Below, piece after piece: positions 1 to 9,374 of a stretch of 64,000 bases of DNA (position 1 is its first letter; each line of letters begins with the position of its first letter). The stretch is taken from the NCBI GenBank assembly GCA_020638525.1, contig JACKIL010000002.1, positions 349,078 through 413,077 of the forward strand, written 5' to 3'. Position numbers and translations under genes: made by a program. Source of the DNA: Caulobacterales bacterium. GTDB taxonomy: Bacteria > Pseudomonadota > Alphaproteobacteria > Caulobacterales > Parvularculaceae. The notes beneath the pieces are model-generated. The model was not told the DNA's origin. It searched no databases and saw only the letters and a list, made by a program, of their open reading frames with translations.

Positions 1-261
1 AAGAAACGCCGGCGCAGGGCCGAACGCCTCTCGCGTGAAAGCGTACGGGCCGCCCGCCTTCGGAAAAGCGCGCGCAAGCCGCGAAAAGACCAAGGCGAGG
101 CAGATGCCGCCGGTGATCGTCACAACCCAGCCGAGAACGGCGTTCCAGCCGAAGGACGCGAGCGAGGCCGGGAGCAGAAAGATCCCTGAGCCGATCATGT
201 TGCCGACGACGAGCGCCGTGCACATCCAGAAGCCGAGCTGGCGTGTTGTTGCGCTCGTCAT
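1..261 (-). CDS. APC-family amino acid permease, N-terminal part (runs off the window)
   Basis: The reading frame is open from an ATG at 261 down to base 1 and gives 87 residues with no stop. Residues 10-35 hold the motif GNMIGSGIFLLP, which marks transmembrane helix 1 of the amino acid/polyamine/organocation (APC) superfamily. A second hydrophobic helix, near FGWNAVLGWVVTITGG, and KAGGPYAFTREAFG follow, again typical of this family. A GGAAGGA ribosome site lies just upstream of the ATG. It is an inner-membrane amino acid or amine transporter or antiporter; substrate cannot be told from this part. The rest lies beyond the left edge. Confidence 0.85.
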   Translation of the reverse strand, partial: MTSATTRQLGFWMCTALVVGNMIGSGIFLLPASLASFGWNAVLGWVVTITGGICLALVFSRLARAFPKAGGPYAFTREAFGPAPAFL

Positions 262-340
262 ACCGTCCTTCCGGCTTTCATGGGCGATGTTCGCTTTCGT
301 GACGCGGGGCGGGAGCGCGCCTCTCGCAGGACGCGGAAAG

Positions 341-373
341 AAAATGGGCGGAACGACATCGTCATTCCGCCCA
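341..373 (-). terminator. Rho-independent terminator of the TonB-dependent receptor gene
   Basis: A 13-bp stem (one mismatch) at 345-357 and 361-373 with a 3-nt loop is followed on the minus strand by TTTT then CTTTC. It begins 25 bp after the receptor stop codon and also insulates the permease gene downstream. Confidence 0.75.
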
Positions 374-397
374 CGAAGGTTTGCAAGGGAAAACTCC

Positions 398-2851
398 CTA
401 GAACCGCTGGCTGAACTTCAGACCATAGGTTCTCGGCCGAGCCGTGCCTTGATAGATTCCGTTCGTGCCCGACGGACCGGTGATCCCGCATGTCGTGATC
501 GCGCAGCCGACGAAGCTCAGGAGATCCGGGCGCTCATCGAACGCGTTCGTGACGAACGCTTCGATCGCCCAGCTGTCTTTCTTGACGCCCGCCATGAAGT
601 CGACGAGCACGAAGCCTTCCTGATCGCCGATGATCGCCTGGTCGACGGCGAGCAGGTTAGACGGCGCATTGGTCTGCCCCGAAACCGATGACTGCAGATG
701 CGCCATCATCGCACCGACCGGAAACTCATAGCGCGCCGTAAAGGTGCCCTTGAATTTCGGAACGACCGGAAGCGGCGTACCCTTCGGCGCTTCGGGGTCC
801 TGCGTTTCGTCGCCGAGCGTGTTCGGATCGTCGACCGCCTGCGGACAGTCCGTCACCGGCACGCCGTTTACGTCGCCGAAGCCGCAGAAATTCTCGCTCA
901 GCTCCGCGTCGATGACCGAGAAGGCGCCGTTGAGAGTGAGCCCTTCGACAGGCGCCCACGTCATATCGCCCTCGAAGCCATAGATACGGGCGGAAGCCGC
1001 GTTCTTGATTTCCGTGAGGCCGTTCAGCCCGAGGATCGGGAACTGGAAGTCGTTCCACTTTTCATAGAACGCAGCACCGTTGAGGATGAACGTGTTGTCC
1101 GCCCACGCCGTCTTGAAGCCGACCTCATAGTTGACGAGCTTGTCTTCAAGGTATGGCGGCAACGGCGTGCGCCGGTTGGCGCCGCCGGGCCGGAAGCCCG
1201 TCGAGTAGGTCACATAGACCATTTTCCCGTCGTCGACATTGTATTTCAGGCCGAGCTTGTGCGTCTCGCCAGTGTTCTTCTGCGTGCTGTCGAGGTTCGT
1301 ACACGGAGAGTCAGGAACGCTCGGCGGCCCGAAGCACGCCCCCTCGCCCGTTCCCGTTGAATAGCCAAGACCATAGCCGTTAAATCCAATGAGCGAGTTC
1401 TTGTATTTATAGCCGCGAACGCCGCCAATGAATGTGAGGCGATCCGTCAAATCGAACTCGATTTCCGTGAATAGCGCGAGATCGCGATCGACGCGTTGCT
1501 GCTCGGTCAGCCAGATCGTGTCCGGATGATCTGGTACCTCCAGGAAGTCAGCAAGGTCCCGGACGTAGTATTGCTGATGGATGTCGTGCCGTTGATGGTT
1601 CTGGAAGAACCCGGCCACAAACCGCAGCCGCTGATCCTGCGGCGACGACAACCGGACTTCGTTCGAGTATTTCCCGAAGGAGTCATCGCCCGTGTAGTAC
1701 TGGGAGAAGTCGATCGGGTTGTACAAGTTGTCGTAGAAATACGAGCTGAAGTTATAGCCGAAGCCTTGATACAGGACGTCGTAATAATAGGCGTAGTCCG
1801 TGTAGTCGTAGTTTGAATCGATCTGACGACGCAGGTAAGAGCTTGCGACGACAAGATCGAAATTGCCGATCTTGCCTTCGATCGTCATCGCCGCCTGAAT
1901 GAATTTGTCGGTGTTATATTCCGGAGAATATCGGGTGATGTTGAGGTCGCCCGCATCCGGATCAAAGAAGAAGACGCCGTGCGATTCCTGCTTCTGGGCG
2001 AGAACGGTCGGCATGATCGTCCAGTTCTCGTTGAGATCGACTTTGAGCGCCACCCGCGCGCCATAGGTCTCGACGTCGTTGAAGTTGTCTTCAACGAGAT
2101 TGGCGTTGTTCTTGGAGATGCCGTTTCCGGGGAACGTCTTCGACCCGAGAACGTTGTCGATATAACCGGCGTCCTTGACGTAATAGCCGACGATGCGAAT
2201 CGCGGCGTTCTCGGACAGGGGCTGGTTGACGAAGCCCTCGAACTGATAGCCGAAGTCGCCATGCTGTACGGCGTTGCCCTCGAGATCATACCCGGCAGAG
2301 AATCCCGAGGTGTCGGGCTTGTTGGTGATGATGCGCAGCACGCCCGATTGCGCGCTCGCGCCGTAGAGAGTGCCCTGCGGCCCCGCAATGCCCTCGACCC
2401 GTTCGATGTCGTAAATATGGACGGGCAGGAAACCGAGAATGGTCGTAGTCGGTTGTTCGTCGAGATAGACGCCGACGCTCGGCAGCGAGGCCGAGTGGTT
2501 TCCATCGCCGCCGCTGGCGACGCCGCGGAAATAGAGGTTCGTCGAGTTTGGCCCGGTCGACTGGAAGGTCAGGCTCGGCAGGAATTTCGCGTAGTCCGCA
2601 AATTGATCGACCTTCAGGTCTTCGAGTTTTTCAGTGCCGAGCGCGATCAGGCTGATCGGCACGTCCTGAATGTTCTGAGCGCGCTTCTGCGCCGTCACGA
2701 CGATCGTATCGGCGCCCCGGCTTTCCTGCGCGAACACTGCCGGCGCCGCCGCCGTCATCATTGTGGAGGCGAGCAGCAGGGTCCTGATTACCGGGATCCT
2801 TCTCGCCGTTCCGCTAGCCGCCGAGACGGAACCGCACTTTATTTCAGCCAT
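398..2851 (-). CDS. TonB-dependent outer-membrane receptor
   Basis: The 817-residue protein has a signal peptide (cleavage likely after VFA, residue 41), a TonB-box-like segment DTIVVTAQKR at about 48-57, a plug domain starting at QDVPISLIALG, and a long beta-barrel rich in alternating aromatic and polar residues. It ends in phenylalanine (KFSQRF), the usual outer-membrane insertion signal. This is the large-barrel, IroN/FecA-like class common in Caulobacter and sphingomonads; the ligand is unknown. The ATG at 2851 is preferred to one 33 bp upstream because GAGGGAAG precedes it at good spacing and it gives a sensible signal peptide. A TPR-sulfotransferase gene lies 178 bp upstream on the same strand. 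Confidence 0.93.
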   Translation of the reverse strand: MAEIKCGSVSAASGTARRIPVIRTLLLASTMMTAAAPAVFAQESRGADTIVVTAQKRAQNIQDVPISLIALGTEKLEDLKVDQFADYAKFLPSLTFQSTGPNSTNLYFRGVASGGDGNHSASLPSVGVYLDEQPTTTILGFLPVHIYDIERVEGIAGPQGTLYGASAQSGVLRIITNKPDTSGFSAGYDLEGNAVQHGDFGYQFEGFVNQPLSENAAIRIVGYYVKDAGYIDNVLGSKTFPGNGISKNNANLVEDNFNDVETYGARVALKVDLNENWTIMPTVLAQKQESHGVFFFDPDAGDLNITRYSPEYNTDKFIQAAMTIEGKIGNFDLVVASSYLRRQIDSNYDYTDYAYYYDVLYQGFGYNFSSYFYDNLYNPIDFSQYYTGDDSFGKYSNEVRLSSPQDQRLRFVAGFFQNHQRHDIHQQYYVRDLADFLEVPDHPDTIWLTEQQRVDRDLALFTEIEFDLTDRLTFIGGVRGYKYKNSLIGFNGYGLGYSTGTGEGACFGPPSVPDSPCTNLDSTQKNTGETHKLGLKYNVDDGKMVYVTYSTGFRPGGANRRTPLPPYLEDKLVNYEVGFKTAWADNTFILNGAAFYEKWNDFQFPILGLNGLTEIKNAASARIYGFEGDMTWAPVEGLTLNGAFSVIDAELSENFCGFGDVNGVPVTDCPQAVDDPNTLGDETQDPEAPKGTPLPVVPKFKGTFTARYEFPVGAMMAHLQSSVSGQTNAPSNLLAVDQAIIGDQEGFVLVDFMAGVKKDSWAIEAFVTNAFDERPDLLSFVGCAITTCGITGPSGTNGIYQGTARPRTYGLKFSQRF

Positions 2852-3029
2852 GATAGCTTCCCTCGTTGTTGGATTTGCGCCCAAAAAAGGGGTTTCCTCT
2901 GTCCAATCAGAACGCTAACTGCTTCTTCAAACTGTCACAATTACGCGCGGGCTGTTGCAGCGCATTATCGGCCCATGGTGTGGCCGAAACGTTTCTATAC
3001 GGAGAGGGAATAGTCGTTCTTTTGGCAGA

Positions 3030-5066
3030 TTATGGCGCTGCGGGATAAGCTGTCAGCACATCGCCCAGCGCTTCCTTGAGCGGGCCGAGCCACGACTCAT
3101 AGTTCTTCCACTGATCAACGCCTTCGGAATAAATCGGCTGGCGGACTTGTTCCGAGCTCGCAGTCCTGACCGCGCGTTCGGTTTTATAGAAAGACAGGCA
3201 CGCTGATTCGAATTCGAGGCCGCAGAAATTGAGAAGCTTTCGCACTTCGTTTTCCGTATCGGCCACCATGTCCTCGTAGATGACACGATGGACATAGCCC
3301 GGGAGCACCGCATCGAAGTGCTTCATCAAAAGCACATAGTCGCGGTAGTAGCGCCCGATCCGGTCAAGGCCGTAAGAAAAATTCTGACCGTGCGCGAAGT
3401 GCTGCTTGAAGCCCGAGAAGCAGCAGGCGAGCGGATGGCGCCGCGCATCGATGATCTTGGCGTTCGGCAGGATGAGCCGAATCAGGCCGACATGCACGAA
3501 GTTGTTCGGCATCTTGTCGACAAAGAAGGGCTTGTCCGTTTTCCGCTGCACGCGCGTGTTTGCGATATATTCTTCGCCGAGCTCGCGCAGTTCATCCGTA
3601 GAAAGTTCCGCCAGAACGTCCGGATATTTTGATGCGTCGCTCTTTCGCTCTTTGCCGGCGAGGCGGTTCGCGATCGACAGAATGTCGGGCAACTCCATCG
3701 TGCCTTCGACAAGCGAATGGCTCGATAGGATCTGCTCCAATAGCGTCGAGCCTGCGCGCGGCATGCCGACGACAAAAATCGGGTCGGGCGCCGGACATCC
3801 CTGCCCTTTGCGTGACGCGAAGAACTCCGCCGTGAAGAAGCTTTGCGACTTCTCCAAACGCAATGTCACTTCGTCTGCGTCGTAATTGCCGCGCGGTTCG
3901 GCGAGCTCGTTTCCCTCTTCGTAATGTTTGAAAGACTCTTCATAGAGGCCTTTGTCTTCGAGGGCTTTACCGAGCGCGAAGTGAAGGTGAAGGCGGTCCT
4001 GCTCTTCGATATCGGTGCGCGCGAGCTGCGCACGCATCGCCTCGATATCAGCATCAGTGAACTTGAACGTCTTGAGGTTTGCGAGACTCCAATACGCCTC
4101 GCCGAGCTGTGGCAGCATGCGAATGCTGGTGTTATAGGCTTCGATCGCCTCCTGCGTGCGCCCGACGGTCTTAAGCGCATGGCCGAAGCTCATCCATGAT
4201 TTCGGCTGCTTGGGATATTCCTTCAGCAGTTTTTCATAGATTTTGATCGCTTCGTCATATCCGCCGACGCGCACCAGCGCGGCCGCGAGCAGCACTGTGT
4301 AATTCGGATTCGAAGCGTCTGACTTCAGCAGCGTCGACACCTGCCTGACCGCTTCCTCCGGCTTGTTCCGTCGCAACAGAACGATCGCATAATTGTGCCG
4401 GGCGGCGGCGAAGCTCGGCGCCAGTTCAAGGCAACGCGCCAGAAGGTTCTCGGCGTCCTCATAACGTCCAATACGTGCAGCGACTTCGGCCAGCATTCGG
4501 ATCGCCATGACGTCGGTCGGATGGCGCGTGAGGTAGTCCTTGATCGACCGCTCGGCGATCGCGATGCGTCCTTCGGCGAGCGCCGAAGCCGCATTCATCA
4601 GCAGCGGGTCCTTCACTTGCGATCGGATGTGGCGCGAATAGGCGCGGTCTGCGCCTTCCGTGTCGCCCGCGAGCGTGAGCTGATCGCCAAGCGCGCGCCA
4701 CGCATTCGGCTGATCGGGTTCGAGGCTCAACGCTTTTTCGAACGCCTTGATCGCCTTCATTCCCTCGCCAAGAGCGGCGTGAGCAAGGCCGAGTTCCACG
4801 ATCGCTTCAGGAAACTTTTCCTGGGCGGCGAGCGCGCCTTCGGCGGCCGCTTTCGCGCCTTGCAGATCGCCCCGGCGGCGGCGCGCCTTGGCGAGGATCA
4901 CATGAGCGCGCGGCTCACGAGGGATGACTTTCAGGATTTCGCGGGCCTGCTCTTCTGCGAGCGCGGGATCGCTTTCAAGAAGCTGCAGCGCGTGCTTCAG
5001 CGCGAAATCGAGCGTTCCCTGGGGCTCGCCCCTCGCCATGGCTGGGTCAACGCCAGTTTCCGGCAT
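3030..5066 (-). CDS. TPR-repeat sulfotransferase family protein
   Basis: The 678-residue protein has about ten tetratricopeptide-like repeats over residues 20-400, then a sulfotransferase domain. VVGMPRAGSTLLEQIL near residue 425 matches the 5'-phosphosulfate loop of PAPS-dependent enzymes, and IIDARRHPLACCFSGF near 540 matches the 3'-phosphate-binding site. There is no signal peptide, so it should act in the cytoplasm, transferring sulfate from PAPS to an unknown acceptor that may be presented by the TPR part. It lies upstream of the TonB-dependent receptor on the same strand and could share its transcript. A second protein of this architecture is encoded at 7499-9124. The start at 5066 has GGAG about 10 bp upstream; an internal Met at residue 10 is an alternative. 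Confidence 0.88.
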   Translation of the reverse strand: MPETGVDPAMARGEPQGTLDFALKHALQLLESDPALAEEQAREILKVIPREPRAHVILAKARRRRGDLQGAKAAAEGALAAQEKFPEAIVELGLAHAALGEGMKAIKAFEKALSLEPDQPNAWRALGDQLTLAGDTEGADRAYSRHIRSQVKDPLLMNAASALAEGRIAIAERSIKDYLTRHPTDVMAIRMLAEVAARIGRYEDAENLLARCLELAPSFAAARHNYAIVLLRRNKPEEAVRQVSTLLKSDASNPNYTVLLAAALVRVGGYDEAIKIYEKLLKEYPKQPKSWMSFGHALKTVGRTQEAIEAYNTSIRMLPQLGEAYWSLANLKTFKFTDADIEAMRAQLARTDIEEQDRLHLHFALGKALEDKGLYEESFKHYEEGNELAEPRGNYDADEVTLRLEKSQSFFTAEFFASRKGQGCPAPDPIFVVGMPRAGSTLLEQILSSHSLVEGTMELPDILSIANRLAGKERKSDASKYPDVLAELSTDELRELGEEYIANTRVQRKTDKPFFVDKMPNNFVHVGLIRLILPNAKIIDARRHPLACCFSGFKQHFAHGQNFSYGLDRIGRYYRDYVLLMKHFDAVLPGYVHRVIYEDMVADTENEVRKLLNFCGLEFESACLSFYKTERAVRTASSEQVRQPIYSEGVDQWKNYESWLGPLKEALGDVLTAYPAAP

Positions 5067-5371
5067 CCGCTTCCACTCCGCACATCTTCGGCCAACCTGT
5101 TGACGCGAGGCCGCTTTTCGCCCCGCATCGAGAGGGGATCGTATGACTGGCCGCGCTTTGGAAGCAAGCCGAACGTCATAATCGTTTCAGGTGAGACGTC
5201 AGCCTCAGTAATCAAAAGGAAATTTCGGAGCAGACCCCTAAAAAGCGAATATCTCCAGAAGCACTCATTGAATACGGGGATAAAAGACCGACTGAATGCT
5301 TCAGAAATGGGCCGTTTCGTCTGGACCCGAGCCCATGCGCCCTGCATAAGAAAACAAGAGGGGCACGGGCA
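5067..5371. other. Divergent intergenic region, no gene seen
   Basis: About 305 bp between the TPR-sulfotransferase (minus) and a small membrane-protein gene (plus). It must carry promoters in both directions. It is lower in GC than the flanking genes. I saw no convincing structured RNA or repeat. Confidence 0.4.
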
Positions 5372-5542
5372 ATGCATGGAAGACTTCCAGAAAACAAGGC
5401 TGAAGAAGACGACCAGCTCCGCAAGGATGAGCATGCTGCGGATAGGATTATTCAGCTCTTTATTGTTCTCGCCTTTGTCGCGCCAGCAATCGCCTTTGTG
5501 GCCCTGATAATTGCGATGATCGCCCTGTTCGTTCCGGGCTGA
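5372..5542 (+). CDS. Small single-span membrane protein (56 aa), hypothetical
   Basis: The ATG at 5372 is preceded by AGAGGGGC at about 8 bp. The 56 residues have a charged N-terminal half (NKAEEDDQLRKDEHAADR) followed by one strongly hydrophobic helix of about 25 residues (from IIQLFIVLAFV) ending in FVPG. This is the layout of a small inner-membrane protein with its N-terminus in the cytoplasm. I do not recognise a family. The charge pattern, ribosome site and clean transmembrane helix argue that it is coding rather than chance. It is divergent from the sulfotransferase gene and convergent with tRNA-Met. Confidence 0.6.
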   Translation: MHGRLPENKAEEDDQLRKDEHAADRIIQLFIVLAFVAPAIAFVALIIAMIALFVPG

Positions 5543-5590
5543 CGACGCCAGCCACAGGCTTGTTTCTGCAGCGTTCAGCAAGAATGGGAT

Positions 5591-5667
5591 TGGTAGCGGG
5601 GGGCGGAATTGAACCGCCGACCTCAGGGTTATGAATCCTGCGCTCTCACCAACTGAGCTACCCCGCC
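5591..5667 (-). tRNA. tRNA-Met (anticodon CAU)
   Basis: A complete cloverleaf can be folded. The 7-bp acceptor stem pairs GGCGGGG with CCCCGCT (G1-U72 wobble). The D arm is AGCTCAGTTGGTGAGAGC, the anticodon loop carries CAT, and the T arm contains GGTTCAATTCC. The 3' CCA is encoded (5591-5593). The first base pair is a G-U wobble rather than the mismatched 1-72 pair of initiators, so this is most likely the elongator tRNA. Confidence 0.95.
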
Positions 5668-5789
5668 AGGGGATTTGAGAGGGGCGGTCTATAGCCCCAA
5701 GGGCTGGCTGCGGCAAGCCTCTGAGCGCGCCTGCGCCGGGAGCCGGGCCGATCCGGAGACGGAGCGCGGCCAGACCCTATTTAGGGGGC

Positions 5790-6161
5790 CTAATTGGTGG
5801 TCGCCACCCAATCCGGATCGTCCTGAACCTCGCGTTCGAACGTCAGGAAGTCGTAATAGCCGCAGCGGGTCTGGGTCGGGAATTCGCGGCAGATCTTCGG
5901 GCGCGCATCATAGATGCCGCAAAGGCGCGTTTCCTTGTCAAGGAACATGCAGGAAGTGACGAAGTGCTCGTCATCGGTATGACGAAGAACACGCGGGCTC
6001 GCCTTGTCCCCATATTTCGTGAACTTCTTCTCAGCCTTCGCATCCGACATGTCGAAATGCTTGGCCAGACGCTTCACGTCCGACTTGGTGACAGGGATAT
6101 GGGTATAGCTGCAGCAATAAGCGACGCATTTGACGCAGTCATACTTCTTCTTGGCGGCCAT
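5790..6161 (-). CDS. YkgJ-family cysteine-cluster protein
   Basis: The 123-residue protein starts with a cysteine cluster, YDCVKCVAYCCSY, and has further cysteines in TSCMF, RLCGIYDARPKICREF and TRCGYY. This is the signature of the YkgJ/UPF0153 family, thought to bind zinc or iron-sulfur; the biochemical role is not established. The C-x7-RPxxCRxFP pattern is well conserved in the family. The gene lies 34 bp downstream of the mnmA stop-side neighbour region on the same strand order (tRNA, ykgJ-like, mnmA), but no functional link is evident from sequence. Confidence 0.85.
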   Translation of the reverse strand: MAAKKKYDCVKCVAYCCSYTHIPVTKSDVKRLAKHFDMSDAKAEKKFTKYGDKASPRVLRHTDDEHFVTSCMFLDKETRLCGIYDARPKICREFPTQTRCGYYDFLTFEREVQDDPDWVATTN

Positions 6162-6195
6162 GATGATTCCCGGAATAACTAAGCGGCGAACAAGT

Positions 6196-7362
6196 CTAAC
6201 CGTTTAGCACAGACTCGGTCGAAGAAATCCAGCCCCCGCCGAGAATGCGATCATGTGCGGGATCGGGCGAATAAAAGACGCAGGCCTGTCCGGGCGCAAC
6301 GCCCTCTTCCGGAGTATCGAGAACGACCTCGACGCCATCGTTCCAGAAAAGCCGAGCCGAACTTGGCGGGCGCGTCGAACGGACCTTTACAGCGATCTTT
6401 TCCCCGGCGCGCGCAGCATCTTCCACCGCGCCGTCGCCAAGCCATGAGACTTCTTTCAGCCGAATACGCCGGACAAGCAGCGCTTCACGCGGCCCGACGA
6501 TGACGCGCCGGTTCGTTGGATCGAGTCGAACGACAAAAAGCGGCTCTCCAGTCGCAACGCCGAGGCCGCGGCGCTGGCCGACCGTGTAATGGATGACGCC
6601 GGCGTGGCGGCCCATCACCGTTCCATCGACATGGACAATCTCGCCGGGTTCTGCTGCGCCCGGCCGAAGGCGTTCGACGACGTCGACATACTTTCCTTGC
6701 GGCACGAAGCAGATGTCCTGGCTGTCGGGCTTATCGGCGACTGTCAGGCCGAATGACGCCGCGATCGCGCGCACTTCATCCTTAGGCATGTCGCCGAGCG
6801 GAAAGCGCAGATAGTCGAGCTGCTCGCGCGTCGTCGAGAACAGGAAATAGCTTTGGTCGCGCGAAGCATCGACCGCGCGTCGCATCTCTGCGCCGCCCGG
6901 GCCTTCAGCGCGCCGGATGTAATGGCCAGTCGCCATCGCCGCCCCGCCAAGGTCGCGGGCCGTCGCAAGGAGATCCTTGAACTTCACGCGCTCATTACAG
7001 CGCACGCACGGGATCGGCGTCGCGCCGGCGAGATAGGTGTCGGCGAAGTCTTCCATCACCGCTTCGGAGAAGCGATCTTCATAGTCGAGGACGTAATGAG
7101 GAAAGCCGAGGCGCTCGGCGACTGTGCGCGCATCGTGAATATCCTGTCCTGCGCAGCACGCGCCCTTCTTCTGAACAGCCGCGCCATGGTCGTAGAGCTG
7201 CAGGGTGACGCCGACGACATCATAACCCGAATGCTTGCAGAGGGCGGCCGTCACCGAGGAATCGACCCCGCCAGACATCGCCACGACGACGCGCGCACCG
7301 GCCGGCAGGCCGAGGTCGATCTTCGGCGCGTCAATTCGGGAGATATCGGTCAAAACGCTCAT
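6196..7362 (-). CDS. mnmA: tRNA-specific 2-thiouridylase MnmA
   Basis: MnmA adds sulfur to U34 of tRNA-Lys, -Glu and -Gln in the cytoplasm, using ATP and a persulfide relay. The PP-loop motif SGGVDSS is at residues 30-36. The two catalytic cysteines are C119 (PIPCVRCNERVKF) and C218 (KPDSQDICFVPQG). MATGHY, the tRNA-binding region and the beta-barrel C-terminal domain (GQRRGLGVATGEPLFVV) follow. Length 388 matches the family, with about 20 extra N-terminal residues. The ribosome site is weak. Confidence 0.96.
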   Translation of the reverse strand: MSVLTDISRIDAPKIDLGLPAGARVVVAMSGGVDSSVTAALCKHSGYDVVGVTLQLYDHGAAVQKKGACCAGQDIHDARTVAERLGFPHYVLDYEDRFSEAVMEDFADTYLAGATPIPCVRCNERVKFKDLLATARDLGGAAMATGHYIRRAEGPGGAEMRRAVDASRDQSYFLFSTTREQLDYLRFPLGDMPKDEVRAIAASFGLTVADKPDSQDICFVPQGKYVDVVERLRPGAAEPGEIVHVDGTVMGRHAGVIHYTVGQRRGLGVATGEPLFVVRLDPTNRRVIVGPREALLVRRIRLKEVSWLGDGAVEDAARAGEKIAVKVRSTRPPSSARLFWNDGVEVVLDTPEEGVAPGQACVFYSPDPAHDRILGGGWISSTESVLNG

Positions 7363-7498
7363 TTCGGGCGGAACATAGGGGCGGCGAACGCCATTATCCA
7401 GCCTGCCGCCTCGCCCCGCCTGGCCCGTCAGCCTTCAAGCCCCCGGCGCTTTCTGCTAGCAGCGAAGACATGGACCTGAGCCCGCCGGACCTTCCCTG

Positions 7499-9124
7499 AT
7501 GACCGCATCAAGCGCCGCCGCCTTTCATCAGGGCCTCGCCGCAGCCCATGCCGGAGACTTCGAGCGCGCCTTCGCGATCGCCCGGTCAATGATCGCCCGC
7601 GACCCGAACGACGTCCACGCCTATCAGATCGTCGGCGTTGCGAACTTCCTGCAAGGGCGAATTCACGAAGCGCTCGACGCCTTTATCCGCGCCAATCAGC
7701 TCGCCCCGCGCCAGCCGCCTATTCTCCATTGGATCGGAGTCCTTATGCGTGAGCGGGGCGATTTCGCTCAGTCGCGCACGGCTTTCTCGCGCGCGGCGGA
7801 GCTGGCGCCGGAAAATCCGGAACATCTCGCCAATCTCGCCGAAACGCTGGTGTTGATGAGCGCGCGCGACGAAGCGCAAGAAGCCTTCGAGAAGGCCGTG
7901 CGCATCGAGCCGCCTTCCGCGGTCGTTCTCGCCAAGGCGGCGCGCTTCTTCGAGCAATCGCATGATCTCGCGCGGGCAAGCGCATTGGCGGAGCGCGCCT
8001 TCGGGCTCGCTCCGAAAGATGAAATCGTCCTGATCGCAAAAGCGGAGATAGACCAGCGCAGGGGCCGGCCAGAAGAGGTCATCGCGCTCCTCAAGGGAGA
8101 GGCGTCTGCGAGCGCACAGAACCAGCGCAATCACGCAAAGCTCTTTCGCATTCTCGCCGACGCCTATGACAAGACCGACCGCTACGACGAAGCTTTCGCC
8201 GCTTACAGCGCGTCAAACAATCTGCAGCGCGCGCTCTACGCCGACTATGTCTCCCACGAGAAGAGCCCGCTGACCGCTGAGAACCTCGACAGAATGATCG
8301 CCTATTACCAAGGCGTCGATGCTTCCTCATGGACGAGGTACGAAAACCTCGAAGAACGGGCCCCTGCCTTCATCGTCGGCTTCACGCGCTCGGGCACGAC
8401 CTGGCTCGACCAGATCATCGCCTCGCATCCGGGCGCGATGGTGATGGAAGAGGAAGACAATTTCATCGATGTGTGGAACGAGCTTCATATTAGCGATGAA
8501 GGCCTTGCGCGCCTCGCCGGCCTGACGCGCGATGAGGTGAACGGCTATCGCCGCGCCTATTGGCGGCGCGCGCGCGCGAATATGAAAGAACCGGAGAATG
8601 GCGGCCTCGTCGTCGATAAGGTCCCACTGAATACCGTTCAGCTCGGCCTGATCTATCGGCTCTTCCCGGAGGCGAAGGTCATTTTCGCGCAGCGCGATCC
8701 GCGCGATTCCATCTTCAGCAATTTCCAGCAGCACTATGCGATGAACGCGGCGATGTACCAGTTCCTCGCGCTCGACACGGCCGCCGCCTTCTATGACCGC
8801 GTCATGACTTTGGGCCGGCTTTGCCGCGAGAAATTCCCGCTCGCAGTTCATGATGTCCGCTATGAAAGCCTCGTCGAAGACCTTGAAGGCGAAGCGCGCC
8901 GCTTCATTCCATTTCTGGGCCTCGACTGGACGCCAGACGTTCTCGACTATCGAGAGACCGCGATGAAACGCACGATTTTGACGCCAAGCCTGCGTCAGGT
9001 CGTGCAGAAACCATACGCGACGTCGATCGGAAAATGGCGCAACTATGAAAAAGAGATGCGTTCGGTGCTGCCAATTTTAGACAAATGGGCGGCGTTGCTC
9101 GGTTACGAAGTTAACGAGCGCTGA
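7499..9124 (+). CDS. TPR-repeat sulfotransferase family protein (second copy of the architecture)
   Basis: The 541-residue protein has about six TPR-like repeats in residues 1-250 (HQGLAAAHAGDFERAF, HWIGVLMRERGDFAQS) and a C-terminal sulfotransferase domain. FIVGFTRSGTTWLDQII fits the PAPS 5'-phosphosulfate loop, and KVIFAQRDPRDSIFSNFQQHY fits the 3'-phosphate site. It has no signal peptide. It shares domain order with the protein at 3030-5066 but differs clearly in sequence and has fewer repeats, so it is a paralogue rather than a recent duplicate. The substrate is unknown. The ATG directly follows a GGACC-type weak ribosome site. Confidence 0.87.
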   Translation: MTASSAAAFHQGLAAAHAGDFERAFAIARSMIARDPNDVHAYQIVGVANFLQGRIHEALDAFIRANQLAPRQPPILHWIGVLMRERGDFAQSRTAFSRAAELAPENPEHLANLAETLVLMSARDEAQEAFEKAVRIEPPSAVVLAKAARFFEQSHDLARASALAERAFGLAPKDEIVLIAKAEIDQRRGRPEEVIALLKGEASASAQNQRNHAKLFRILADAYDKTDRYDEAFAAYSASNNLQRALYADYVSHEKSPLTAENLDRMIAYYQGVDASSWTRYENLEERAPAFIVGFTRSGTTWLDQIIASHPGAMVMEEEDNFIDVWNELHISDEGLARLAGLTRDEVNGYRRAYWRRARANMKEPENGGLVVDKVPLNTVQLGLIYRLFPEAKVIFAQRDPRDSIFSNFQQHYAMNAAMYQFLALDTAAAFYDRVMTLGRLCREKFPLAVHDVRYESLVEDLEGEARRFIPFLGLDWTPDVLDYRETAMKRTILTPSLRQVVQKPYATSIGKWRNYEKEMRSVLPILDKWAALLGYEVNER

Positions 9125-9374
9125 AAGATTAAGCGCGGCGCGCGCGCTGACGCCCGCGCATTCTCATTGTGACCCGCGAAAGCACGGCCAAACACGCCAT
9201 TCCTGTATCTCATTGGCGCAAATGTTCCGTGCTGGGACAAATTTTTCACTCCAATTTTTCTCAAATTACATCAACGCCTTAGAGAAGGATTTACCCTCAC
9301 ATTTAGGCGTTTTTTAAAAGCGGAGGCGTAGGGTCGCAGATAGTGGAAGTTGCGTACCTTAAGGATATTCACCG

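Noticed and set aside
9100..9300. CtrA boxes upstream of sciP
   Set aside because: TTAAC at 9112 and TTAA at 9128 are 14 bp apart instead of 7, and TTAG-N7-TTTA near 9280 has two mismatches; not good enough to claim.
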